Translations under genes and position numbers: made by a program
Part shown: positions 15,460 to 23,169 of the stretch, piece by piece
How positions within the stretch are numbered: position 1 is the stretch's first letter
Layout: each line of letters starts with the position of its first letter
From: a virus
IMG/VR virus record: IMGVR_UViG_3300005914_000052
Span: 1-30,198 of that record
Direction: 5' to 3' (one strand)
Length of the DNA stretch: 30,198 nt
The notes under the pieces: generated by a model
What the model saw: the letters and a program-made list of their open reading frames with translations, nothing else
What the model was told of the DNA's origin: nothing
Database searches by the model: none

Positions 15460-16242
15460 TTATATCAACTGATTAGCGTAAGTAATTGTAGAACCTTCAT
15501 TTGCTTTAAGAACAAATTGAGTCCCTTGCAAGTCTCCATTTTGAACAACATCAAGAAATGAAAACCCGTAAACACCTTCAAAAGTAGCTTCTGATAGTGT
15601 AATAACTCGAGTATTTGCACCTTCGGTAACAGTGATTCGAGCAACAAATTTCTCACTTTCTTGAAAATTGATATCAACAACAAGAGATTCTGTAGCGTTT
15701 GGCGTGTAATCGTAATTGATAACGATTGCTTGACCCTCAATTGTGAGTTCAGAAGCAGCGTCAGCCAACCATATACCCCATTCCCCAGCTTGATTTTTCC
15801 CTAAATGGTAACCATCTCCATCAGTAAGCGCACCGTCTGTTCCACCAGTTACCGAATTAATAGTTGGAGCTGTTCCGTCTCCCATTTGGTTTTCAATAAC
15901 GTAAAAGTTATTAAATAGCCAACCACCACTCGCCAAAGTTTGAACTGCACCAGCAACAGGTGAAGCAGCAACATCAGCAGGAGTTCCGCCGAGAAGCATG
16001 TCAACAATATCACGGTCGCAATTTTCTAGGAATTCTCCTTCGATTCGAGCCTCTGGAGTATATCCTTTGAAAACTGTATTAGTATCGTCAGCTTTTACCT
16101 CAACTTGATTCGAAGTAGTATCAACATTGGCAACAAGTCCTCGAACGGAAGCGAGCCGAGTAAATACAGTTGGAGTGGCAGAAGGTGCTATCTCGAGAAT
16201 TCCTACGAATTTCGATAAAGCATTGTCATTTATAGCACTCAT
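15460..16242 (-). CDS. Major tail tube protein
   Basis: 260 residues, beta-rich, with features of siphovirus tube proteins: an early strand pair (SKFVGILEIAPSATPTVFTR), GYTPEARIEGEFLENCDRDI, IVINYDYTPNATESLVVD, and a C-terminal ring strand set (ESEKFVARITVTEG, GVYGFSFLDVVQNGDLQG). It lies between the tail terminator and the chaperone/tape measure, and is followed by the strongest terminator of the window, which fits a gene needed in high copy. TAAC lies ten bases before the ATG. The protein would stack as hexamer rings around the tape measure. Confidence 0.8.
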   Translation of the reverse strand: MSAINDNALSKFVGILEIAPSATPTVFTRLASVRGLVANVDTTSNQVEVKADDTNTVFKGYTPEARIEGEFLENCDRDIVDMLLGGTPADVAASPVAGAVQTLASGGWLFNNFYVIENQMGDGTAPTINSVTGGTDGALTDGDGYHLGKNQAGEWGIWLADAASELTIEGQAIVINYDYTPNATESLVVDINFQESEKFVARITVTEGANTRVITLSEATFEGVYGFSFLDVVQNGDLQGTQFVLKANEGSTITYANQLI

Positions 16243-16270
16243 AATTTACAAAGTTATTATATAAAAATAA

Positions 16271-16549
16271 TTATTCCGCATCGAATCTATATTCATTGAT
16301 ACGGTGTTCGTATGAGGTTTTAATGTGACCCTCTACGATAATAACATCTCCTTTTTTGTACATTCCGCCTTGAAATGGTCGGCTTACAAGAAAGGTCATC
16401 CGATATTTAACGGCTTTCGGGGGCGCCGATTTTACAAGTTGTTTCTTCCTTCGAATTCTAGGTTTTGAGAATGCCCGCACATCTTCATCCTTGCTTTCTT
16501 CAGAAGTTTCTATATTTTTAGTTTCGTCGATATCATGTTGATTTTCCAT
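16271..16549 (-). CDS. Hypothetical small protein between tail terminator and tube
   Basis: 92 residues. Residues 1-45 are acidic then strongly basic (RIRRKKQLVK) and probably disordered. The second half is a small beta domain (KYRMTFLVSRPFQGGMYKKGD, VIIVEGHIK, HRINEYRFDAE) resembling short SH3-like or tail accessory domains. No family assigned. Its place suggests a minor tail or neck component. Confidence 0.55.
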   Translation of the reverse strand: MENQHDIDETKNIETSEESKDEDVRAFSKPRIRRKKQLVKSAPPKAVKYRMTFLVSRPFQGGMYKKGDVIIVEGHIKTSYEHRINEYRFDAE

Positions 16550-16613
16550 AATTTTTTATTATGTAGTATTAATATAAAGATAAAATTTCTTCACGCAAAT
16601 GTCAAAATATCAG

Positions 16614-16982
16614 TTATGAGTATTGAATCTCTACTCTTATTGTAGTGTAATAGAATCCATTGTTTAACCTTGTATTTCCATCAACTTTTGAAAAAACATG
16701 AATCTTGTAATAGGGATTTGAATTTAATGATGTGTTTCCATCAAGCGCAGTCTTTACAGCATTTGCTAAATCGTCAGCGTCTTTTGTGTCTTTTGAGAAA
16801 CAAAAAATTCTAAATCTTGCCATACTTCTAACATCATCATATTCCTCGGCTGGGTCAAGTCGATATGTAATATATTCTTCAGATTGTTGCTCTATTGGAG
16901 ATCCAAAAAATACACGAGTTGATACTATTGCAGAAACTCCAGCATTATCTTTTAATTCGTTATATAGATCTTCTTTAATCAT
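16614..16982 (-). CDS. Tail terminator / tail completion protein
   Basis: 122 residues. The start (MIKEDLYNELKDNAGVSAIV), then YITYRLDPAEEYDD, RFRIFCFSKDTKDADDLANA and the closing strand YYTTIRVEIQYS follow the pattern of DUF3168-like tail completion proteins, which cap the tube and bind the neck. The ATG overlaps the TGA of the gp10-like gene (ATGA), so translation is likely coupled. The order connector, closure, gp10-like, terminator, tube is standard. Confidence 0.7.
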   Translation of the reverse strand: MIKEDLYNELKDNAGVSAIVSTRVFFGSPIEQQSEEYITYRLDPAEEYDDVRSMARFRIFCFSKDTKDADDLANAVKTALDGNTSLNSNPYYKIHVFSKVDGNTRLNNGFYYTTIRVEIQYS

Positions 16983-17335
16983 CTTTTGGTGCTTGATAGA
17001 ATATTAAATATTTTAGAGTATGTATTCTCTAATGCTCTCGCCATAAAGTGCTGACCTACGCCAACATATACAACTTTCCCATCTCTTTTATACTGGTACG
17101 TTCTTCCTTTTACTCCCATTTCTACAAACCTTTCATACCCAATAGGGTCTGGTCCAACATCAATTGTAAATAAACTATTTCTTTGGATTAATGAGTCTGT
17201 TGTAATAGCTTCATCAAGCTTTCCTGTGTCCTTCGCAACAAGTTTATGCATTTCATCCTCGAGTATAAGAGCTGAACGAATTAAGTTATTCGCTAAGTTT
17301 CTTTTATACCGATCAAGTTGTTTCTCAAGTTTCAT
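16979..17335 (-). CDS. HK97 gp10-like neck protein
   Basis: 118 residues. It carries the family's sequence order: a helical start, DTGKLDEAI, then a beta section with DVGPDPIGYERFVEMG and the C-terminal QHFMARALENTY. This matches HK97-gp10-type proteins of the neck/tail joining region. The gene overlaps both neighbours (11 bases upstream, 4 downstream). It ends in TGA, which overlaps the next ATG; this shows TGA acts as a stop. Confidence 0.75.
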   Translation of the reverse strand: MKLEKQLDRYKRNLANNLIRSALILEDEMHKLVAKDTGKLDEAITTDSLIQRNSLFTIDVGPDPIGYERFVEMGVKGRTYQYKRDGKVVYVGVGQHFMARALENTYSKIFNILSSTKR

Positions 17336-17672
17336 CTATTATTTTTTCAAGAATATATAAAATAAGTTTTGGAGTTGTAGACATTCCTTTTATTTTTCTA
17401 ACCTCTACAATTACATACTTTGATCCTTCTATAACAACTTTGTCATTTCTTTCACCTCCATCATATTCTGGAGTCGTTTGAAAATAATATTGAGATATAA
17501 AGTTTCTTATAGCACCGTCATCAGCTGCAGAAGTAGCTTTTTTTGATTGTGCTATTTTTCCCAAAACACTGGCGTATCTTATTGACTCTGTTTCTTCCTC
17601 AGCCCCGATATCGTTTTGAGACTTCGTTATTGAGTAAAATATTGCCGTATCTGTAAGTGCTGATTTATACAT
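17325..17672 (-). CDS. Head closure / stopper protein (by position)
   Basis: 115 residues, beta-rich: TDTAIFYSITKSQNDIGAEE, ASVLGKIAQSKKAT, NDKVVIEGSKYVIVEVRKIK, KLILYILEKI. Length, strand pattern and place (after the connector, before the gp10-like gene) fit SPP1 gp16 / HK97-type head closure proteins. There is no strong motif, so the call leans on gene order. Its ATG is the TAATG overlap with the connector's stop. Confidence 0.6.
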   Translation of the reverse strand: MYKSALTDTAIFYSITKSQNDIGAEEETESIRYASVLGKIAQSKKATSAADDGAIRNFISQYYFQTTPEYDGGERNDKVVIEGSKYVIVEVRKIKGMSTTPKLILYILEKIIDET

Positions 17673-18124
17673 TAGAATCCAAAGGTTACTCGAGCATTAG
17701 AACCAGACCAAGCTCGTAATAGTCTTGCAACAAGATACGGTAAATCCAAAGAAAGTGATTGAGCCGATTTATTGCTTTTAAGTTTAATTTTATATCCTGT
17801 TGCTGTCCATTCTTGGCTTTCAAAATCAGAAAGTGACTCAAGGGTAGGCTCCCCCTTTAATATCAACCACATTGTTAATTCTATACATGCGAGTTGAACG
17901 TCTGTTGGGAATTCGCTATTTCCCAACCTGTTTTTAATTGGAAATTTCATACTTTGATCAATTTCGTATCTTTCAGTATATCCAACATACGCGTCAATTA
18001 TTCTTTCAGCATGTAAAATATATGGTTTCAGCACTGCATCTGACAAAGTTTGTTGCGCAACTATTCTGCTATTTGCCTTAAATTGAGCATAGGTGATGTA
18101 TGAAATTTCTGTTGATATTGCCAT
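17672..18124 (-). CDS. Head-tail connector (gp6-like adaptor)
   Basis: 150 residues, mostly helical: ISYITYAQFKANSRI, LKPYILHAERIIDAYVGYTE, TDVQLACIELTMWLILKG, then DLPYLVARLLRAW. The first-helix pattern 'LKPYILHAERIIDAYVG' and the mid 'P.DVQLACIEL' are typical of gp6/SPP1-gp15-like adaptors, which form the ring beneath the portal. TAAC lies eight bases before the ATG. The gene follows the intrinsic terminator at 18195-18221. Confidence 0.7.
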   Translation of the reverse strand: MAISTEISYITYAQFKANSRIVAQQTLSDAVLKPYILHAERIIDAYVGYTERYEIDQSMKFPIKNRLGNSEFPTDVQLACIELTMWLILKGEPTLESLSDFESQEWTATGYKIKLKSNKSAQSLSLDLPYLVARLLRAWSGSNARVTFGF

Positions 18125-18194
18125 ATGTTATTGTTATTTCTTTATTTAATAGTATACAATTTTTTTTTCAATTACAAAAATAAAACAGTAAATC

Positions 18195-18221
18195 AAAAAA
18201 GAGCTGGCAAAATACCAGCCC
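18195..18221 (-). terminator. Intrinsic terminator after the decoration-like gene
   Basis: On the minus strand GGGCTGG-TATTTTG-CCAGCTC forms a 7-bp stem with one G-U pair (18215-18221 with 18201-18207), followed directly by TTTTTT (18200-18195). It lies between the decoration-like gene and the connector. Confidence 0.8.
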
Positions 18222-18263
18222 GATTTTGTTGAAACAATGAAAAAACCTATTAAAATTTTAACA

Positions 18264-18758
18264 TTACGCTTCTTTAGTTACAACTCCGTTGGCTTTTGTT
18301 ACCACGTAGTCAGTACCATCAGAGTAAAGTTCTACAAAATTACCGATCACACCAGCGATTATAAGATCTTTGGTTGCTACTCCGTCTCCAAAAAGGTAAA
18401 CCTTTTCTCCTGAAGCAGGTGAAAGTGAAATTTGTTGAGCAGCTCCTACAAATATAGAAAGTGCCAAACCTTTAACATCAGCAACCGCTGGAAGTGTGTA
18501 AACCACAGCTCCACCAGCACCAACATTGTCAATATTGTTGTCAAAATCTGCTAGTACAAGTGCAGTTGTAGATGCTTCTGGTTGTCTAGCACTTTTTCCG
18601 TCAACAACATTTTGCACTGAATTTCTTAGATTTTTGTGTGTCACAGAAAGATCAGGGTTGTTTCTTACAGTATCACCTAAAAAATATAGGTCAGTATCTC
18701 CTGGAATATCTTTCTGTTGTAACATTTCTTCCTCGATAGGATTTTGAATATCACTCAT
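18264..18758 (-). CDS. Decoration-like virion protein
   Basis: About 164 residues starting MSDIQNPIEEEMLQQKDIPG. A longer frame exists upstream, but its extra part is antisense-like low-complexity Lys/Thr, so the ATG at 18758 is taken. The C-terminal ~110 residues are a regular beta domain: GAGGAVVYTLPAVADVKGLA, ISLSPASGEKVYLFGDGVAT, IGNFVELYSDGTDYVVTKA. Such domains appear in phage head decoration and fibre proteins. It lies just after the capsid region and has its own terminator, pointing to a high-copy surface role. The exact function is inferred. Confidence 0.6.
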   Translation of the reverse strand: MSDIQNPIEEEMLQQKDIPGDTDLYFLGDTVRNNPDLSVTHKNLRNSVQNVVDGKSARQPEASTTALVLADFDNNIDNVGAGGAVVYTLPAVADVKGLALSIFVGAAQQISLSPASGEKVYLFGDGVATKDLIIAGVIGNFVELYSDGTDYVVTKANGVVTKEA

Positions 18759-18789
18759 TTTTAAAATGATTATATAAATAAAATTTTCC

Positions 18790-19212
18790 CTATTTTGCAA
18801 CAGCATCAGGGGCAACTGGCGGAACAGGAGATGGTTCATCGTCTCCTTTTTCGTCTTCTTCGTCTTCTTCGTCTTCTGGTTCTTCATTTGGTTCAATTTC
18901 TCCACCTAACGCTTTAGAAACAAGCTCATTTAGATATGCCTTGCTAGCGTTTGGCTGAAAATCTATACCATTTTTGAACCCAAGGTCTTCTAAATCAGAC
19001 ATGCATTGTTTCTTTGAAAGGGTTTTATCTTCTTCTTTTACTTCCTTCTTTATCTCTTTCACATTCAAAGCATTTTTCAAAGCTTCAATTTCTGCTTTGT
19101 CTTCTGTTTCAAATGTTGCCATACCGTCATCACATGAGTCTTGAAAAACAATGTTTCTCATTCTCCCTTTAACGTATACAGCTTTGCCTTTTACGGATTT
19201 GTATAATGGCAT
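18790..19212 (-). CDS. Hypothetical protein behind the capsid gene, acidic tail
   Basis: 140 residues. It starts with a small beta unit (MPLYKSVKGKAVYVKGRMRN), then charged helices (EIEALKNALNVKEIKKEVKE) and a domain with LSKKQCMSDLEDLGFKNGID, and ends in a Glu/Asp run (EPEDEEDEEDEKGDDEP) plus a Pro/Ala end. The middle segment looks like a short helix-loop-helix binding domain. Head-associated by place, function unknown. The GAAGAC-type repeats of the acidic run are low-complexity DNA. Confidence 0.55.
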   Translation of the reverse strand: MPLYKSVKGKAVYVKGRMRNIVFQDSCDDGMATFETEDKAEIEALKNALNVKEIKKEVKEEDKTLSKKQCMSDLEDLGFKNGIDFQPNASKAYLNELVSKALGGEIEPNEEPEDEEDEEDEKGDDEPSPVPPVAPDAVAK

Positions 19213-19224
19213 TATTAATTGGTG

Positions 19225-19257
19225 TTAAAAAATAAAACGGGGGGTTTTACGCCCCCT
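19225..19257 (-). terminator. Intrinsic terminator after the major capsid gene
   Basis: On the minus strand GGGGG-CGTAAAA-CCCCC is followed by CGTTTTATTTTTT. This is a GC-only 5-bp stem, strong for so AT-rich a genome, with a split T tract. It starts eight bases past the capsid stop. Confidence 0.75.
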
Positions 19258-19264
19258 CATAAAT

Positions 19265-20446
19265 CTAAAGACCGAGGTTTTCAATGAGCATACCATTAGT
19301 GAGATAATTCTTGTATTCAAGAGTCATTTCACCTAGCATTTTCCAAGTGTAACCATCTTTTTTATTATCAGTTGTTTCTTCAACAAATAGAGGTTCCATT
19401 GTTTTGATTGAAATATCATTCGGATTGATAAGAGCAATTTTATCTTCTGGAAAATTAGGGTCAACAATAATTTTGTTAACGTTTCCTCCAGCTTCTGGTG
19501 GTAAATCAGATTTAAATCCGATTACTCTATTTCCAGCAACTTGATTATCAAGATTGTACTCTGGTGATGGAAGTAGCGCACTCATTTTTCTAGCTTGTCG
19601 AGTGTGCATAACCATTGCAGTCATGTCTTGAGTATTCGCACCATTATCAATTGCTTGTTCAATTGCGTTATTAATAATAGTTCCTGAAATTGCAGCAGCA
19701 GAAGCGTCTAGTTTAGTAGCAGCTTGTAGTTCAAGAAATGGAATAGCTCCACCCATTGTTCCACGTTTATCAGTTGCAGCAGCTCTTTCTTCTCGGAAAC
19801 CGAGCATTGCTGAATAATTAAGTTGTCTCATAAGTTGATCTATATGAAACCCAATTTGATAATCAACAAGACCAGCAGCTTTATCTTGTAAAGCTTGACC
19901 GTTTAATCCATACAAACTGCTTTGTACAGAAGTTCGAGCCAACGCTAAATCACGTCTGAAAATTTGAGTATAATTATACCCTTGTGTTGGTTTTCCGTTG
20001 TTTTTAAGTTCCTCATCACTCATTTCCTCACGTGGTGAAGCAATCATGAAAGCAACAGCATTGTCAGGAATTTCTACATCAGTATCAATTCTTTCAATTG
20101 TTACGTCAGTTCCATTAGAGTTTATTGTTAAAATTCTTGCTTTAACAGTTACAGAAGCACCTGTAGAAGCTTTGAATCCTATAATATCTCCAACACGAAG
20201 CCCAGAGCTAGCGTCAAAAATAAGAGCAGCTGACGCAATTGCGCTCGCTCCATCTACAACCCAAGCGCTAGGTGCGAAAGAGTCGTTCAACCATTCAAAT
20301 TTAGTATTTTTAACACGATTTAGTGGGTCTGTATCGTATCCAATTACTGAAAGAAATGTTGGTTTGCTTTTGATCATTGTTTCGAAGGCTTCATTTACGT
20401 CTCGAACTCTAAGAGTTCCGTAATCTTCGGAATATGTATTTTGCAT
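19265..20446 (-). CDS. Major capsid protein (HK97 fold)
   Basis: 393 residues. The start (MQNTYSEDYGTLRVRDVNEA, then FLSVIGYDTDPLNRVKNTKFEW) and the helix IGFHIDQLMRQLNYSAMLGF, followed by MTAMVMHTRQARKMSALLP and a late strand DPNFPEDKIALINPNDISI, fit HK97-fold capsid proteins of the SU10/DUF5309 kind. It follows the scaffold gene and is followed by an intrinsic terminator. Two TAAC sites lie 11 and 5 bases before the ATG, the densest start signal seen. It would form the icosahedral shell around the scaffold. Confidence 0.85.
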   Translation of the reverse strand: MQNTYSEDYGTLRVRDVNEAFETMIKSKPTFLSVIGYDTDPLNRVKNTKFEWLNDSFAPSAWVVDGASAIASAALIFDASSGLRVGDIIGFKASTGASVTVKARILTINSNGTDVTIERIDTDVEIPDNAVAFMIASPREEMSDEELKNNGKPTQGYNYTQIFRRDLALARTSVQSSLYGLNGQALQDKAAGLVDYQIGFHIDQLMRQLNYSAMLGFREERAAATDKRGTMGGAIPFLELQAATKLDASAAAISGTIINNAIEQAIDNGANTQDMTAMVMHTRQARKMSALLPSPEYNLDNQVAGNRVIGFKSDLPPEAGGNVNKIIVDPNFPEDKIALINPNDISIKTMEPLFVEETTDNKKDGYTWKMLGEMTLEYKNYLTNGMLIENLGL

Positions 20447-20471
20447 TTTGTGTTACAGTTACGAATTAAAA

Positions 20472-21134
20472 TTATTTCGCTTGTTTGATCTTTTGTATTT
20501 CCGAATCGTATTTCAATACAGATCTAAAATCTTTTTTCTCCTTTGCATCTTTCTTTTTTTCTTCAAGATCAGAAAGCTTTTTAGCATTTTCAGATGTTTG
20601 AGGAGTTCCACCAGTTGGCGGAGTATTGATATTACTCGGAAGCTTGAAACGATCAACAAGTTTTGGTAAAAGCGTTTCTTGTTGTTGAAGCGTTTTACCT
20701 TCAAGCGTTGCATTGAGTAGTTCAAGAGAATCTTCTGGCAAACCTTCTTTCATCTTTGAGATTCGGTCAGTTGCGTCAGTTTCCCATTGTTCTTTGAATG
20801 TTTTAAGTTCCTTATTTTCAGCCTTTAGAGCTTCAGACTCAGTTTTTAAATTATTCGAAAGAGTTTCGTACTCTCCTTTTCGCTTGAGTGTTGCCTCTTC
20901 TCGATCCTTCTCCTTTTGACGAAATTCTGAAAGTTCTTTATCGGCAGCTTCTTTCCCTTCCTTAGCTTTTCGAGCTTCGTAACGGGCTTCTCTAACTGCT
21001 TTATTAAGATCTCCTTTTCCGTCATCAGCTGGAGGTGTTTCTGGTGGTGTTCCGCCATCATTTCCATCAGCTGGAGGTGTAGTTTCTGGAGGTTTGGCTG
21101 CTGGAGGTGTTCCTCCTTCGTCTGGCTTTTGCAT
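20472..21134 (-). CDS. Capsid scaffolding protein
   Basis: 220 residues. Residues 1-40 are Pro/Gly-rich and disordered (GGTPPAAKPPETTPPADG). Residues ~42-130 are a charged coiled coil (AVREARYEARKAKEGKEAAD). A second disordered Pro/Thr stretch follows near 170, and the basic end is (KKKDAKEKKDFRSVLKYDSE). This composition and the place between portal and capsid gene are typical of GP20-like scaffolds, which are lost or cleaved after assembly. No protease domain is visible in the window. TAAC lies 11 bases before the ATG. Confidence 0.8.
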   Translation of the reverse strand: MQKPDEGGTPPAAKPPETTPPADGNDGGTPPETPPADDGKGDLNKAVREARYEARKAKEGKEAADKELSEFRQKEKDREEATLKRKGEYETLSNNLKTESEALKAENKELKTFKEQWETDATDRISKMKEGLPEDSLELLNATLEGKTLQQQETLLPKLVDRFKLPSNINTPPTGGTPQTSENAKKLSDLEEKKKDAKEKKDFRSVLKYDSEIQKIKQAK

Positions 21135-21162
21135 ACGTCTAGTGAGTTAAAAAATATTTTTA

Positions 21163-21182
21163 CGTGGTTCACTGAAACCACG
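21163..21182 (-). promoter_or_regulatory. Hairpin in the scaffold 5' leader
   Basis: CGTGGTT-TCAGTG-AACCACG on the minus strand, a perfect 7-bp stem with a six-base loop, 28 bases before the scaffold ATG and just after the proposed promoter. There is no T tract, so it is not a terminator. It may protect the 5' end of the capsid-operon transcript. Confidence 0.6.
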
Positions 21183-21198
21183 AATACGGGTTGTATAT

Positions 21199-21227
21199 AT
21201 CTAATCAATTATTATTAAAGTTGTCAA
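21199..21227 (-). promoter_or_regulatory. Candidate promoter for scaffold and capsid genes
   Basis: Minus strand: consensus -35 TTGACA (21222-21227), 17-base spacer, -10-like TTAGAT (21199-21204). The -10 is weak (three of six to TATAAT), with other A/T-rich choices close by. It lies directly behind the terminator at 21230-21284, where a restart of transcription is needed. Confidence 0.4.
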
Positions 21228-21229
21228 AC

Positions 21230-21284
21230 AAAACCAAAAAACCGCCCCACAAGTACGATCAAGTGAGACGATAATTTTGGTTTT
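21230..21284 (-). terminator. Large terminator or structured RNA between portal and scaffold
   Basis: Minus-strand RNA can form an outer 10-bp helix AAAACCAAAA/TTTTGGTTTT (21275-21284 with 21230-21239) and an inner 8-bp helix CGTCTCAC/GTGGGGCG (21263-21270 with 21243-21250). The inner helix uses two U-G pairs that would be C-A mismatches in plus-strand RNA, so the structure belongs to the minus strand. GTTTTTT follows the inner stem, as in an intrinsic terminator. Confidence 0.7.
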
Positions 21285-21359
21285 ATCCTCTAATTTTGAT
21301 TAACCATGAGTTGGCAACTAACCTCCTCAAATGCCTAAATATATTATGTTTATATAATA
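21285..21359 (-). promoter_or_regulatory. Leader-like stretch with the clearest AGGAGG seen
   Basis: Upstream of the terminator the minus strand has AGGAGG (21322-21327), then AGTTGCCAACT (a short palindrome), then a five-codon frame ATG-GTT-AAT-CAA-AAT-TAG (21307-21290). A Shine-Dalgarno-type hexamer is rare here, and it precedes no real gene. It could be part of an attenuator or an RNA that binds ribosomes. The rest of the stretch, up to the small gap after the portal gene, is AT-rich. Confidence 0.3.
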
Positions 21360-21435
21360 TTATATTAAAACCTTCTTTGCAAACCAAAGTAATGCAATTA
21401 TTGTAAATGAATACAATACGAAAACGGGGTAAACA

Positions 21436-22878
21436 CTAAGTGCCTTTCTGTGCAGGAACTCCAATGTTTTTTCCTTTGACAACTTTGTTATTCTTGATAG
21501 GGATATTTTTCGGATTAGTCTGTCCATCTGGTAGGTTGTTATTTGGTTCAAATTTTTGTGGATTGAGTGCTTTCTCAATCATTAATTTCTCTTTTATTAT
21601 TTCTTCTAACTGTGCATCCGCCTCCGCTTCATCAAGATCTTGATACATCATTATACTCTTCTTTGTTGATATTAAATTTGCATCCTTTGCCAACTTTAAT
21701 TCACTCGCTTGCTCTTTCTTTTGGATAGGAAAAACCTCTCCCCACATCATCTCTTCATCTTTAAGTTTTACTCCCCATTTTCTTGCAATTTCAACTATAT
21801 CCTCATAAGCGACGGTAAACTTATCTCGTATTTGTTTAACACGCTTAATAAAAGATGACATTCTAACGTTCTTTGCCTCAGCACTTTCAACTCCTCCCGT
21901 ACCTTGTAGGTTAAAAAACTCTGTAGGTATTTTTAGTATTGCTCCAATTTGACGTATATTTGATTCTATATCTTCAAAGCTTTTTTCAATTAAAGGATTT
22001 GAATTAAATATATATTGTGGGATGGGGTCACCTGCCTCCATTCCTATTGCTTCAAGATTCCTTATATCTACTACTCCCTTTGAATCTATAGGAAGACCAG
22101 ATGTTGGAATAGCAAGTTTTGCTCTAAGATGTTTCAAGAATTGATCTTGTATATTTACTTTCGATATTTCGATTGAGGATATAAGCGATTCTATTTTTGA
22201 TAGATCAGACATTCCATAAACCTCATCTCTGATTTTCTTGTTGTGTACTACCACCAACGGAGACCGATCAAGAAATGTTTTTTGCTCAGGCAATAATTCC
22301 TTAGTGAAGTCCAGCGAATCTAATGCAACTTCATCACCAGAAAACCCTCCATAATTAATATTTACACCATTTCTTTTATATAACCTGTTCTCAAGTCGAC
22401 CCTCTGAATTAAAATATCTGGTCACCAACATGTAATATGTTTTTCTTTTCGTTATGTTTTCTTCTGCTTGATAATTGTTTATTACTTCTTCATCTCCATT
22501 CGGATGTTTAATATACCCTGCTGGCGTTTGGTATTCAGCTTTAAATTCTCCCTCAATGTATTGGCAATTAAATATTCCATAACCTCCCCACGAGTACGCC
22601 ATTACTTGACGTTCGATTGATATACCCAGCTCATTTTGAGGTTCTCCAACATAGTCGCTTAATGTATCGCCAACTAAAAAAGGAATAGAATATGAAATGT
22701 TTAACAGTTTAAGTTTTTTCTTTTCATCACTTGAGTCATCTTTGAAAAACTGATTAAACACAAACTCTGTTTGAAGATGTTCAAGGTTCTCCAAATATTC
22801 ATTAGTTAAAGACTCCTCTTTATTAGATAGCGATTTAAGTCTTTCTGCATTGTATGATGAAATAATTTCTTGTGTCAT
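21436..22878 (-). CDS. Portal protein (SPP1 gp6-like)
   Basis: 480 residues, the usual length. Recognisable parts: an N-terminal helical wing (NISYSIPFLVGDTLSDYVGE), the beta clip region (AYSWGGYGIFNCQYIEGEFK), SPLVVVHNKKIRDEVYGMSD, a long stem and crown helix set (IRQIGAILKIPTEFFNLQGT, GGVESAEAKNVRMSSFIKRV), and a basic end. These fit SPP1-type portals, which form the dodecameric DNA gate at one capsid vertex and dock the terminase. TAAC lies 11 bases before the ATG. A short Cys-free, Asn/Pro-rich tail (about 445-480) may be disordered. Confidence 0.85.
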   Translation of the reverse strand: MTQEIISSYNAERLKSLSNKEESLTNEYLENLEHLQTEFVFNQFFKDDSSDEKKKLKLLNISYSIPFLVGDTLSDYVGEPQNELGISIERQVMAYSWGGYGIFNCQYIEGEFKAEYQTPAGYIKHPNGDEEVINNYQAEENITKRKTYYMLVTRYFNSEGRLENRLYKRNGVNINYGGFSGDEVALDSLDFTKELLPEQKTFLDRSPLVVVHNKKIRDEVYGMSDLSKIESLISSIEISKVNIQDQFLKHLRAKLAIPTSGLPIDSKGVVDIRNLEAIGMEAGDPIPQYIFNSNPLIEKSFEDIESNIRQIGAILKIPTEFFNLQGTGGVESAEAKNVRMSSFIKRVKQIRDKFTVAYEDIVEIARKWGVKLKDEEMMWGEVFPIQKKEQASELKLAKDANLISTKKSIMMYQDLDEAEADAQLEEIIKEKLMIEKALNPQKFEPNNNLPDGQTNPKNIPIKNNKVVKGKNIGVPAQKGT

Positions 22879-22946
22879 TAGTGTTTTTTGTTAAAAACTG
22901 TTTATTAAAAAATAAATCTTTTTCGAGCAAAATACAATTTTTTGTA

Positions 22947-23156
22947 TCAATTATACTTCTTGTCAAATTCTTTTTTTGATAAGCATGCAAAGTATATACA
23001 CTCAAAAAATGCTATGGAAGACCCTACATAAGGAAAAAATACAAATAGCAATATATAAGCAAGTCCAATCTCATAACTCTTTAAATATATCCTGTGTATG
23101 CCCAACCCTCCAAAAAGTAAACAAAGAACAATTGTGACGTATTTATTTCTATTCAT
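22947..23156 (-). CDS. TM2-domain membrane protein
   Basis: 69 residues with two membrane segments: KYVTIVLCLLFGGLGIHRIY (about 5-24) and a second at ~30-58. The motif FGGLGIHRIYL with a following GLAYILL matches the TM2 family, found in many bacteria and eukaryotes; function in phages is not known. It is placed between the zinc-ribbon gene and portal, in the middle of the packaging genes, so it is likely a late-expressed accessory (moron-like) gene. TAAC lies eight bases before the ATG. Confidence 0.75.
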   Translation of the reverse strand: MNRNKYVTIVLCLLFGGLGIHRIYLKSYEIGLAYILLFVFFPYVGSSIAFFECIYFACLSKKEFDKKYN

Positions 23157-23169
23157 AAATTTTTGTTAT

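Noticed and set aside
16243-16260. Bacteroidota-type promoter TAACTTTG (TAnnTTTG) before the tail tube gene
   Set aside because: The TAAC part belongs to the recurring start signal, there is no TTTG/TTG at the right distance upstream, and it would leave almost no leader.
16979-17335. TGA recoded as an amino acid (as in some candidate phyla)
   Set aside because: TGA stops at 16979 and 17325 overlap the next start in normal ATGA or short-overlap fashion, and the proteins end where their families end.
18759-18905. Longer start for the decoration-like protein
   Set aside because: The added residues are a Lys/Thr repeat that is the antisense image of the Glu/Asp run in the gene at 18790-19212.
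21360-21578. Frame of 72 codons with a C-terminal membrane-like segment past the portal end
   Set aside because: It begins with TTG, overlaps the portal C-terminus by 143 bases, and has no TAAC. The membrane-like end (VFVLYSFTIIALLWFAKK) is tempting but could be chance in AT-rich DNA.
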